Shown here: one piece after another, positions 18,104-27,122 of the stretch
Layout: every line of letters starts with the position of its first letter
How positions within the stretch are numbered: the stretch's first letter is position 1
DNA from: Nostoc sp. LPT
Lineage (GTDB): Bacteria > Cyanobacteriota > Cyanobacteriia > Cyanobacteriales > Nostocaceae
Direction of reading: 5' to 3'
Length of the DNA: 43,883 nucleotides
Assembly: GCF_017115165.1 (NCBI RefSeq)
Contig: NZ_JABXKF010000034.1
Coordinates: 1 to 43,883, forward strand
The notes under the pieces: model-generated
What the model saw: only the letters and a program-made list of their open reading frames with translations
What the model was told of the DNA's origin: nothing
Database searches by the model: none
Position numbers and translations under genes: made by a program

Positions 18104-18406
18104 CTAAGCTACATCCGCGACCAGTAAGCCGTTGACAGCAATAATCAAGAGCAGCGCTGAATCAGAAGTGTCACAGCAATGTCTTTTATCGCTATTACAG
18201 GGTTGCGCTATCCATTTGCCTTCAAGATTCTGGTAAAAAGTCCCCAGAAGTTGGGAACCGTTCCAAACTCGATAAAGTTCTCCCAAATCATCTGGCACTG
18301 AGTCAATTTCAATTTCTGGCGCTACTGCGTCAGCTAAGTGGTCAACATATTCTTCAAACTCTGCTTGAGCCGAGGCTTGGTTGTCAAACTCATCTTGTAC
18401 AATCAT
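18104..18406 (-). CDS. Small hypothetical cyanobacterial protein
   Basis: The 100-residue acidic protein contains GELYRVWNGSQLLGTFYQNLEGKWIAQPCNS, a pattern seen in short cyanobacterial proteins of unknown role (often written as YxVWxGxxLLGTFY...GxWIAQPCN). A TTG at 18436 would add ten residues, but the ATG at 18406 has a GAGGT ribosome-binding site eight bases ahead, so I chose it. It is the first cargo gene after tnsD, facing it, and I can assign no function. Confidence 0.65.
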   Translation of the reverse strand: MIVQDEFDNQASAQAEFEEYVDHLADAVAPEIEIDSVPDDLGELYRVWNGSQLLGTFYQNLEGKWIAQPCNSDKRHCCDTSDSALLLIIAVNGLLVADVA

Positions 18407-18536
18407 CTGAGTAACCTCATTGATGGGGTTTAACAAAAGGCGATCGCAATCTTTGGACGGAGGGCGATCGCTTTTTTGATTTCATCAATATATTAGTTAT
18501 TTTAGTAGCTAAAAAGCAAGAAAAATATCTAAAGCT

Positions 18537-18830
18537 TTAATTAGTCACTTCAAGAGTGCTAAGGAAGTCACTTAGAGAAATATCCAATGCTGCACAAATA
18601 GCCTCTAATACTTTAATAGAGACACTTTCGGACTCACCATACTCTAGTTTTTTGATGTTTTGATGGGAGCATTCCCCTCCTGTGGCTGCAATTTCATCAG
18701 CTAGTTTCTGTCGCGATTTTTTACCGCGCAATCGCTTTAGAAGCTCACCTCTTTCCTTATTCCAAGCAACGAATACAACATCTGCAACATAAATATACAT
18801 TTTCGTTTCTTTTTTACCCTTATCACTCAT
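18537..18830 (-). CDS. Xre-family helix-turn-helix regulator
   Basis: The 97-residue protein carries one HTH_3/Xre domain from about residue 25 to 92: ELLKRLRGKKSRQKLADEIA, then HQNIKKLEYGESESVSIKVLEAICAALDISLSDFL. The tail is short. Such proteins bind operators as dimers. It is divergent from the methyltransferase gene 500 bp away, so it may control the methyltransferase or the DISARM-like block as C proteins do in restriction-modification systems; that link is inference. An internal ATG at 18800 is an alternative start. Confidence 0.8.
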   Translation of the reverse strand: MSDKGKKETKMYIYVADVVFVAWNKERGELLKRLRGKKSRQKLADEIAATGGECSHQNIKKLEYGESESVSIKVLEAICAALDISLSDFLSTLEVTN

Positions 18831-19328
18831 ATAATAGCTACAGCAGTAAACAAACAGTATAATTTTGGGCTACTACAGTTTACAAACTATGAGGAGATAA
18901 GACGAAAACGAGCCTTCAAAAGAGGCTCTGACGCTCGTAACGTCGCTACCGCTAACGCACGAGAATTGGTTTAATTTCTCCAGTCTCCTACCATTACCAT
19001 CGGCAAAAACTTAAAACTTGCCCATTTTGGGTTGCTGTCTATAAAAAAGATGAATTGCTGAAACGGTGCGATCACAAGGTCGAGGTTTTGATTCCCGGCA
19101 TGAAGGATTACTGGCATTTAAGGAAGTTTATGTGCTAGAAGTGTTGAAAAAGACTTCAGAGTAAATCTTTTTTAAAGTGATAAGATAATGCTAAAAATCG
19201 AGCGCAAAAATATAAAATTAAGTAGTTTATTCTAGCTTTAGATTTAATTCTGAAAATCACGATTTCCTTTTCTTTACAGGTAGCTTAACTTGAGGTTACA
19301 GTAATTAAGTTGTTATATAACAGGATAA
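18831..19328. other. Intergenic region with a probable gene remnant
   Basis: About 18898-18970 contains short inverted, GC-rich repeat-like DNA. From about 19020 to 19165 two plus-strand frames look like pieces of one decayed protein: VAVYKKDELLKRCDHKVEVL and, shifted, FKEVYVLEVLKKTSE before a stop. I do not recognise the protein. The last 100 bp should hold the methyltransferase promoter. Confidence 0.35.
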
Positions 19329-20579
19329 ATGTCAACTAAGAATAAAACATACAAACCTAAAGTACTAGATTTATTTTGTGGCGCTGGTGGAATGAGTTTA
19401 GGATTTCAAAACGCTGGTTGTGAAATCTTGGGAGGTATTGATAAAAATGTATATGCTATCAAAACTCATCATAGAAATTTTCCTAACTGTAGATTCAAAT
19501 TTAATGCAATAGAAGTTGAGTCTATTTCTGATTTTCGTAAACTTAAAATAGCTCCTGGAGAAGTTGATATTTTAATTGGTGGTCCACCATGTCAAGTCTT
19601 TTCAGTAGTTGGTATTGGTAAAATGAAATCTTTAAAAAAAGATATTCAAAAAGATTCTCGAAATTTTATGTATAAACATTTTGTTAATTTTATTAATTAC
19701 TATAAACCTCCTTTTTTTGTAATGGAAAACGTAGATAATTTAGCAAAAAAAACAATATTTTGTGAAATTATTAGAGAGTTAGAATCAGGGCTAGCAGAGC
19801 ATAAATCCACATATCCAGGGTATAAAATTTTCTATGAAGTTTTGAGTGCTTCAGATTATGGTGTTCCTCAGTGTAGAAAGAGACTTTTTATAGTAGGTGT
19901 ACGTCAGGATTTAACATTATCATTTCATTTCTCTATGTTAAAAAAATCACCCCTTGTATCTGTGGAAGAAGCTATTAGTGATTTAATACCATTACATCCT
20001 TTATCCAGATATACGCCTCTCATATCTTTATATATAAGATATTTATCTTTAAAGGGTAAAATTGTTGGTTTAGCAGGCGAAAAGCAAAAGGATTGTAGAA
20101 AGCCTTACCTTTATTCTCCTCAATCAGAATATCAAAAAAAAATGAGGAAAAGTCTAACTACAGAAGAAGAATTAGAGGGAGTTTGGAACCATATCTGTCG
20201 TTCTCACAATCCTGTGGATTTAGTTTGTTTTGCAATGATCCCTCCTGGAGGAAAGTACACAGATTTACCTGAATCTATGAGACGTTATCGTTGGGACATT
20301 TTTGATGATAAGTATAAACGTTTACCTTGGGATAAAGCTTCTTGGACTTTGACTGCTCATATGCAGAAGGATTGTCTTGCTTACATTCATCCAAAGCAAA
20401 ACCGTACAATTTCTGTTAGAGAAGCTGCTAGATTACAAAGCTTTCCAGATCATTTCGTTTTTGATGCCCCTATGACCAGAATGTTTGAATTAGTTGGAAA
20501 TTCGGTTCCTCCTATTCTTGCAGAAGCGATAGCAAAACCTATTATTAAGCAAATCAAGGCTTATAAGGCAAGCCTTTAA
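19329..20579 (+). CDS. dcm: DNA (cytosine-5-)-methyltransferase (DrmMII-like)
   Basis: The 416-residue enzyme methylates C5 of cytosine in a specific DNA sequence using S-adenosylmethionine. All key motifs are present in order: motif I LDLFCGAGGMSLGF (about 13-26), motif IV GGPPCQVFS with catalytic Cys88, motif VI FVMENVDN, motif VIII VPQCRKRLFIVG, motifs IX and X near the end (SVREAARLQSFPDHF, LVGNSVPP). No restriction endonuclease gene adjoins it. It converges on drmB 60 bp away; class 2 DISARM uses a C5 methyltransferase to mark host DNA, so this is likely to be the modification arm of the block. Its codon use is clearly AT-richer than in the flanking housekeeping genes, suggesting transfer. 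Confidence 0.95.
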   Translation: MSTKNKTYKPKVLDLFCGAGGMSLGFQNAGCEILGGIDKNVYAIKTHHRNFPNCRFKFNAIEVESISDFRKLKIAPGEVDILIGGPPCQVFSVVGIGKMKSLKKDIQKDSRNFMYKHFVNFINYYKPPFFVMENVDNLAKKTIFCEIIRELESGLAEHKSTYPGYKIFYEVLSASDYGVPQCRKRLFIVGVRQDLTLSFHFSMLKKSPLVSVEEAISDLIPLHPLSRYTPLISLYIRYLSLKGKIVGLAGEKQKDCRKPYLYSPQSEYQKKMRKSLTTEEELEGVWNHICRSHNPVDLVCFAMIPPGGKYTDLPESMRRYRWDIFDDKYKRLPWDKASWTLTAHMQKDCLAYIHPKQNRTISVREAARLQSFPDHFVFDAPMTRMFELVGNSVPPILAEAIAKPIIKQIKAYKASL

Positions 20580-20639
20580 CTAAGTAATTAGAAGCTGTTA
20601 TGATTAGCACATATAGAAAGGTTTCTACTGTTTATATCG

Positions 20640-22469
20640 TCAAGGTAAATTTTCTAATAACAACTGCCTATCAAGTAAAGTATTCCTGTGTTCACAAGAA
20701 GTTTCAGAAATAAACTGGCAAGCATAACAAGCAGAGCCATTAACTCTATCTTCCCCAAATTCTTCTTCAATACAAATTGGGTCATTAGAGCAAGCATCTA
20801 CATTGCGTAGGGCAGACTTAAGAATACGTTCAAAGTGAGGCACTAAACCGATTAGTCCTCCCAATGTACCATCACCGCCTGACTGGGCTGTATAAAGTAG
20901 TAAACCACCTACGGTCTTATTATTTTCTGTGTAGGTGTACACTCGTTCCCTAATAGCTGCTGACGAATAACCAGAGTCTACTGATAGTGCTGTAATTAAA
21001 CGATGACTTAGCGTATGCCACCAGACAAAGACGGGGTGTAAATAACTCCTCTGGTTTCCGGGCATAGCCTTGATTTTTTGGTAGCCATTAGTTGAATTAT
21101 AAGCTGACAACCAACGACTATAAGCCGAACCTTTCAAAGCGAAATGTTCTGAAATGCCTTTTGGTTCTTCCGTAGATATCAAATCTAAAAAAATACCTTC
21201 ACCAAATAACTCAACACCTGGATGCCAAGCGATACTTTCATCAGGTGGTCTATACTCAACAGGTACAACTTTAGGCTGTGGATCATCCTTATCTGTGCTA
21301 ATCGGTCGTGTATAACCAACCTGTACCATTACCACCCGCAAGCGACTAAGGGGTGTAACCCGTAAAATTCGTCCTGAATCTAACGTGAATGTCTCCACAT
21401 TTTCGTGGTAAACTTCAAACTGGTTTGGACCACCTGGTTTATCTGAACGATGCGATGGAGCGCCATAACAAGCAGCGTTACTCAGACTTTTAAACTCTTC
21501 TTGTTTCAGGTTTTCTTCAGTTGCATTGTGTTGTCTTGTTTGTTCATTAAGAATATCATTGACAGCATCAAGGATTTCTCGTTCACTGTATCGCTTAATA
21601 GTTTCAGCAGATGTTGGGTCTAAAAGTCGTCTTTCCACCAGTCTATCCAACATCTGGACAATTTGAGATTTGGATTCTATATTAATAGGCAAAGCAGCAA
21701 GAATAGCTCGACTTTGTAGTAAGCGATGTAGGGCGGTATCCAGTGGTGGAATTGTTAGGGCAGTTCGGAGTTCAGACACCCTTAAATTAGCAGCACCACG
21801 CTGAATAATTTTGGCTCGTTTCTCACATCCTGCTGGATCTTCTCTTCGTTCTGGAAATCTACCACTACATTGAAATTCTCTAGAGTAAGCTTTCCCAAAA
21901 TTTTCTGCCCCGCCACAATTGGGACAGATAATCTGTATATTTCTGATCGCACCTCCGCCCCCTTCCCATGTGTAAAAGTCTGCTCCCTGACATTCGCGTT
22001 TATGTTTTATCAATGAGCGCCACGGAACTTCATTCAGATGTCCATGAGAACAAGCTAGAACAAATCTGACTGCCTCCTCACGAGATTTATCCCAAGCCTT
22101 ATAAGAATTTTGTAGTTGTCCACAACTTGGGCAACCAACTTTTTCCTCTCTTCTATGTTGATAGAGAATCCCATGTTTTGTACATAAAGACCAAATGGGA
22201 AAATGGTAAGTTTGGTAAACTGGAATACTTTCAGGTTTTCCTAAATCAGCATTGGAGGGAATATAGAAAATTTTATTGCCATTGAGTAATGTTTGGGAGA
22301 GCCTCAAGTCTGTAATTTCATAATCTTCAGGTCTACGCCCATTATGAAATAACTTGGATTGGCTTGGTGCTGCGATCACCACCGGACCATCTGGTGTTTC
22401 TAGAATACTACCTGGTCCAAAGGTGGTGATGTATTGTGAAGGACGCAATGATTGACCTTTACCTGCCAT
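20640..22469 (-). CDS. drmB: DrmB-like protein (DUF1998)
   Basis: DrmB is the DUF1998-domain partner of DrmA in DISARM defence. The 609-residue protein opens with RPSQYITTFGPGSILETPDGPVV, has two zinc-ribbon-like cysteine groups (CTKHG...CPSCG about 95-117, and CPNCGG...C about 185-215), and ends with the DUF1998 region: SGGDGTLGGLIGLVPHFERI, CSNDPIC, and ACYACQFISETSCEHRNTLLDR. Its start lies three bases after the drmA stop, so both are in one operon and must be made together. It is the last gene of the minus-strand block. Confidence 0.9.
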   Translation of the reverse strand: MAGKGQSLRPSQYITTFGPGSILETPDGPVVIAAPSQSKLFHNGRRPEDYEITDLRLSQTLLNGNKIFYIPSNADLGKPESIPVYQTYHFPIWSLCTKHGILYQHRREEKVGCPSCGQLQNSYKAWDKSREEAVRFVLACSHGHLNEVPWRSLIKHKRECQGADFYTWEGGGGAIRNIQIICPNCGGAENFGKAYSREFQCSGRFPERREDPAGCEKRAKIIQRGAANLRVSELRTALTIPPLDTALHRLLQSRAILAALPINIESKSQIVQMLDRLVERRLLDPTSAETIKRYSEREILDAVNDILNEQTRQHNATEENLKQEEFKSLSNAACYGAPSHRSDKPGGPNQFEVYHENVETFTLDSGRILRVTPLSRLRVVMVQVGYTRPISTDKDDPQPKVVPVEYRPPDESIAWHPGVELFGEGIFLDLISTEEPKGISEHFALKGSAYSRWLSAYNSTNGYQKIKAMPGNQRSYLHPVFVWWHTLSHRLITALSVDSGYSSAAIRERVYTYTENNKTVGGLLLYTAQSGGDGTLGGLIGLVPHFERILKSALRNVDACSNDPICIEEEFGEDRVNGSACYACQFISETSCEHRNTLLDRQLLLENLP

Positions 22470-22472
22470 AGT

Positions 22473-25400
22473 TTAACTTCCCTGATTGGCTTGATTTTGC
22501 TGATTCATTGAAATAGAGCCAAAGCGCGTCATGGATTCGACTTCGCGCAAGGACTGGGGAGAGTTGCGAAAGACAAATGTAAAACCTTGTTGTTGATGTT
22601 GCTCATCTCCTAACACAACAGACTTTGTAGGAGGCTTGTTAATCGCGTACTCTACATATTCCAAATTGTTTTCTTGTTGTGCAATAGTTTCCCATCGGTC
22701 TAATCCTCTTTGCACCTCGCCATTAACTTGGTCTTCTGGTGGACGACGAGTTTCTAGCTGAATTTGCGATCGCCTTTTAATAACTTCGGTGATACATCCC
22801 AACTCATTTGAGTCACGAGCATTTCCAATGTGGCTAGCATCCGCTGCCCATTGAGATACAACATTTACTCCCTGAATTGTTCTAGCTTGTCGCAGTAATG
22901 CCACTGCTACTGGTCCCATCCCCCGTTCTCTGGCTCTAGAGGCAAAGGGAGTCACCGTAATCGGCTCCACATAACGGTAAATCGCTCTATGATAGCCAGT
23001 GAAAAATTCATAATGATCTAAGTCTCTGGGACGACTGGCTCTAAAGAAAGTAATCACCAGCCCTCCAGTTGAACGACCTACACGACCTGTAGCTTGGATA
23101 TAAGATGAAGTAGTTTTTGGCTGACCATTAACCACCATTAAACCCAAGCGGTCAATGTCAACACCAGTTCCGAACATGGAGGTACTCAAAACAGCATCTC
23201 TAGCATCTGGTAATGGCAGTGACAGGCTGCTAAGTAAACCAGGTAATTCAGTAGAATCCATGCGACTGGAAAGTTCAATCGCTTCTTCTAGTTCCCGTCC
23301 GGTCACTTCCATAATGTCTGCATTGTGCCGCAGTCGTTCAGGAATGTCTTGACGATAAAGTGTGACAGCACCCGCCAATTCCCGAATCGCATTAAAATAG
23401 CCTACCAACGTCCAAAATGGATCGCAGTCACTATCGCTATATCCTGCCTGTTTCAGCTGCTCAATGCTCTGAAACATTGATGAATAAATGCGAACAATGG
23501 GAGTTTGAGCGCCTTTACCTGGAGCGCAAACAGCTACATAAAGGCGACCACTAGGATGCTTGCCATTAGCATCTATCTCTAATGGATGAACATTCCTTGG
23601 TGTTCGAGCAAAAAAACTGTTGTCCGCTGATAAAGCAGGAGGCGGGAATTGAAAAACAGAGCGGTTAAACAGACATTGTACTTGCGATTGGGACTGTCGC
23701 ACTGTTGCAGTGGAAGCAATGTATTTAGGGCTGACAAGTTGACCCTGATACATCCGTTCACATAGAGTATCAACTGCTGTTTCGTAAAGCCCAACCATGC
23801 TACCAAGTGGACCTTCTATTAAATGAAGTTCATCTTGAAGAATTAGGTCAGGTGGCAGCAGTGGATTTACAGCTTTATTATGGCTTTTAGGATCGCTAGC
23901 ACCTGCATTATCACGATAAAAACCAGACCTGCTATTGTAATGATTGATGTTTCCAAAGAGCGCACTTGCTCTTGGCTCAAAGGCTAAACGGGCAAATTTA
24001 TCAACTGTGGCTACTAGCAGTGAAGGAATACGGGAATAAAGTTGATCGTCAACTGTATAGGCTGAAATTGGAATTCTTGAAGAAAAGTTTGTGTAGGCTT
24101 TAAAGGCTTCAAGAAGCTCTTCCCAGACCAACTTACCAGCGGTGCTAGTTTGTTTATCACACTTTTGATTAAATGCAAGAGGGACTTTTTCATTCCAGAT
24201 TTTTTGGGTGTTAAGGTCACAATCTGGATTGGCGCAATAAATTTCAAAATTTTCTATGTTTTCTGAACTTTTGCGAGTTCCTATATGAATTCTCTTAAAG
24301 TATCCAGGTCTGCTAATTCTAAAGGGGACTAAATCTATAGAGTTTAACTGAGGCTGAATTCTATCTCTCCACCATCCCTCCAACTTCCCTACTGAAAGTT
24401 TTGATCCTTTTTTTATGTTCAGACTTAGGGAAAGGGTTATGTAATTACTAGAATTGAGGATAGAAGCAGAAGAAAAAATCGGTTCGGATTCAAGTTCTTC
24501 CCAATTTTCTGTTTGGTGAGAAATTGATGGGTTAGCAACTGCTCCCCGCATAACTAAATGAATTGTGTGTGTTTTTCCTCCAAGTAATCCGTCTCTTGGT
24601 ATGGCTAGGATTGACCCACAACATGGGCAGTTAAGAATCTGAGCTGGGTCGCCTTCTACTCCTGTTTCGCCTTTCAATGCTGAAATAGCACCTAACAAAG
24701 GGGGACTGTTGGGAATGTATATATCTTTCAAGCGATTAGGGGTTACGCTACCACCTACCCACAGTCCTACTGAGAAGCGAGTTGTTCCCCAAATATGATG
24801 GTCGCTTCGCTGACAATCCTTCGGTCGCCATCCCACTGGAGAACCCATTCCTAAGTTTTCAACTCGTAGCACTTCGGAAGCAACGATTAACCCTAAAGCG
24901 CGACGAAATTGTTGAATTGTTAATAGTCTCAGGGTATACCTAGAAATTACACTAACGCCCTGTCCAGTTGGCTCTTTAGAAGAATCTTTACCAGGTCGTA
25001 ATCTTCTCAATCCCAGTGTAAAAGCAGCTAGACCCAAATATGCCTCAGTTTTACCACCACCTGTTGGGAAAGCTAGTAAGTCACAGGTTTGGCGATCTTG
25101 ATGTAAAGGGTTAGCGATCGCCGGGATATTCATTAGAATAAATGCTAGCTGGAAAGGTCTCCAGGTAAAATCATGCCCTGCCCTTCTCCAAGATGCCTGA
25201 AGATTAATCGCTTTATTTGCAAAACAAAAAGCCAATCTTACTTCTTCATTTTGAATAATTAATTCAATAGCTTCTTGTATTCGCTGCTGAGTTATGCAAC
25301 AGTTTTCCAGATGTCGATTAGCGGCTCGATGATATCTAGGCTCTAATTGACTGACCGTAGTTTGTTGTTGATGAATCCAAGCTGCATAACCGTCAACTAG

Positions 25401-26450
25401 AGGCTGTAATGCTGCACGCATTACGGTTGAATTCCATGCTTGTGCCAGAGTAGCAGTATTTAGGTCTGGAGTCTGTTCTATTTCAGATTCCCAATCAATT
25501 GCAGGGGATTCAACTGGGTAGCAAGGTACATATTCTGTTCTACAGTCTGGCAGACTAAACTTCTGCCATTGCTGTTTTCCACATTTAAACTGTACAGGAA
25601 AACCATCAATCCATTGCAGTAAATTTTCTTCTTTACAGGGGCGCTCAGTGTCTATTTCTTTCCAAATGGCTGCACACAAGTGACCCCGCGCATAGGCAAG
25701 ATATTCTCGGTATATCAATTCTAATGACTCGTCTTCTTCCTGAAGACTTCCGAGTTCAGGAGTCTCATCAGAAGGCTGAAAACTATCAAAAGGCAAAAGC
25801 TTTGCATTTTCTCCAGTCACAACCCGAATTTGAGGTTGAAAAATTAGGTCGCCAGTCTCAAAGCGTCTCTTTCCCGACTCACTCAGTGGGTCAATTAAAG
25901 AAGTCTCATTAACTAGGTAAATTGATACTTTGTAGGTGTTATCAGAGCGAGAAACACTCCGAATTGTGATTTTAACTGCGTCAATTTCGGGGATCGTTAA
26001 GTTGTTTGTGATAGAAATCGGTTCAGGGGTGATATAAAAATTGGGAATTCGCTTAAAGACCTGATTTCCTTGGGAATTCCTCTCAGAACGATATCGCGCC
26101 CAAGTTGCACAAATTTCTATTGTTGGTTCAATCCCTTCCGTAGCACTAACAATAAAAGAAATACCTAAAGAACGAGGTTGTGATTTTGGATCTAAGACAG
26201 GTGCAGCAGCAGCTATAGGACTATCTTGATCTGATTCATCCTCGCCATAGTCGTCCATTCCAGTCCCTAATATTTCTGCTTCCCCTTCAATCTCTTTAGC
26301 ATCTTCATCGCTGGCATCCCTGGGAATGAGGACACCAGTGATAAATTCATTGCGTGGATCTTGCTGGCTGGGCAGTACCTCATAACAAGACTCTCTGGGG
26401 CCAAGAACTTCCTGTCTGAGATTGAGTAGCAATTCTGTTCGGACTGTCAC
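22473..26450 (-). CDS. drmA: DrmA-like DISARM helicase
   Basis: DrmA is the large SF2 helicase of DISARM, reported to act with DrmB on incoming phage DNA. This 1325-residue protein shows a Walker A motif FPTGGGKTEAY (about residue 461), a Walker B-like LILQDELHLIEG (about 870) and motif VI QATGRVGRSTGG (about 1118), with the DUF1998-type cysteine patches CPCCG between. The start is a GTG at 26450 with an AAGGTG ribosome-binding site just upstream. It precedes drmB by three bases. The reading frame is intact and the length matches the family. Confidence 0.9.
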   Translation of the reverse strand: MTVRTELLLNLRQEVLGPRESCYEVLPSQQDPRNEFITGVLIPRDASDEDAKEIEGEAEILGTGMDDYGEDESDQDSPIAAAAPVLDPKSQPRSLGISFIVSATEGIEPTIEICATWARYRSERNSQGNQVFKRIPNFYITPEPISITNNLTIPEIDAVKITIRSVSRSDNTYKVSIYLVNETSLIDPLSESGKRRFETGDLIFQPQIRVVTGENAKLLPFDSFQPSDETPELGSLQEEDESLELIYREYLAYARGHLCAAIWKEIDTERPCKEENLLQWIDGFPVQFKCGKQQWQKFSLPDCRTEYVPCYPVESPAIDWESEIEQTPDLNTATLAQAWNSTVMRAALQPLVDGYAAWIHQQQTTVSQLEPRYHRAANRHLENCCITQQRIQEAIELIIQNEEVRLAFCFANKAINLQASWRRAGHDFTWRPFQLAFILMNIPAIANPLHQDRQTCDLLAFPTGGGKTEAYLGLAAFTLGLRRLRPGKDSSKEPTGQGVSVISRYTLRLLTIQQFRRALGLIVASEVLRVENLGMGSPVGWRPKDCQRSDHHIWGTTRFSVGLWVGGSVTPNRLKDIYIPNSPPLLGAISALKGETGVEGDPAQILNCPCCGSILAIPRDGLLGGKTHTIHLVMRGAVANPSISHQTENWEELESEPIFSSASILNSSNYITLSLSLNIKKGSKLSVGKLEGWWRDRIQPQLNSIDLVPFRISRPGYFKRIHIGTRKSSENIENFEIYCANPDCDLNTQKIWNEKVPLAFNQKCDKQTSTAGKLVWEELLEAFKAYTNFSSRIPISAYTVDDQLYSRIPSLLVATVDKFARLAFEPRASALFGNINHYNSRSGFYRDNAGASDPKSHNKAVNPLLPPDLILQDELHLIEGPLGSMVGLYETAVDTLCERMYQGQLVSPKYIASTATVRQSQSQVQCLFNRSVFQFPPPALSADNSFFARTPRNVHPLEIDANGKHPSGRLYVAVCAPGKGAQTPIVRIYSSMFQSIEQLKQAGYSDSDCDPFWTLVGYFNAIRELAGAVTLYRQDIPERLRHNADIMEVTGRELEEAIELSSRMDSTELPGLLSSLSLPLPDARDAVLSTSMFGTGVDIDRLGLMVVNGQPKTTSSYIQATGRVGRSTGGLVITFFRASRPRDLDHYEFFTGYHRAIYRYVEPITVTPFASRARERGMGPVAVALLRQARTIQGVNVVSQWAADASHIGNARDSNELGCITEVIKRRSQIQLETRRPPEDQVNGEVQRGLDRWETIAQQENNLEYVEYAINKPPTKSVVLGDEQHQQQGFTFVFRNSPQSLREVESMTRFGSISMNQQNQANQGS

Positions 26451-26489
26451 AATTCACCTTACCATATAAAATACACAACAACTTAACAA

Positions 26490-27122
26490 TCAATGGCTAT
26501 CATTTTGGGAAGAGGCATTCAATAATGCTTGAAGATAAATTATGTGCTTTTTACTAAACCGAATATTTACATCTTCTCCACAAAGTTGGATATGCAATAC
26601 AGGATTTGATTTCTCAACTTTTTCCTCTATCTGCTCTAAAATATCCTCTGCTCCTATTGAACCTTGCTTAAATTTGGCACAGCAATTAGCACATAAACAT
26701 AGTACATTGCCCCGATCATCAATCCACCTAGCACGAGTTTGGGAAACTAAGTATAATCCTTCAAAATAAGGTTGACTATTGCGTTTTGGAAAAGTATAGT
26801 CGCAAATTTGACATTTCCCCTTATACTCCTCCTTTAAAAAGATTCGCACTTCATTATTCTTAGACTCCCACTTTTTTGTTGGAACTTTCTTGAAGCGTTC
26901 CTGAACTGGTGGTTCGTTCTCTTGATTACTAATAATATTCGCTTCTGCTCCTTTAAGATATCGCTCTGGATTACTGGGGTTAGCAGTTAGTAACTCATTA
27001 TCTCTGTCTAATTCAATAGAGCCTAATTGTGTAAATGTTTGTATAAGTTCCTTCCTAAAATTAATCGACTCTACAGATTGTGCATTTCCTTCATTTTCTG
27101 AATCTTCTTCAGTAGAATGCCA
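26490..27122 (-). pseudogene. HNH-like C-terminal module, displaced part of the sacsin-like gene
   Basis: The annotated-size frame runs from a GTG at 26849 (119 residues), but the same frame is open for 91 further codons up to a TGA at 27123-27125 without any ATG, GTG or TTG. The upstream part (EGNAQSVESINFRKELIQTF ... LTANPSNPERYLKG) looks like real protein. The C-terminal part has the zinc-type pairs CQIC and CANCC around YFEGLYLVSQTRARWIDD, an HNH-like arrangement in which the usual His residues are replaced. I infer that it was the C-terminal end of the sacsin-like protein encoded just upstream, now out of frame. Confidence 0.6.
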
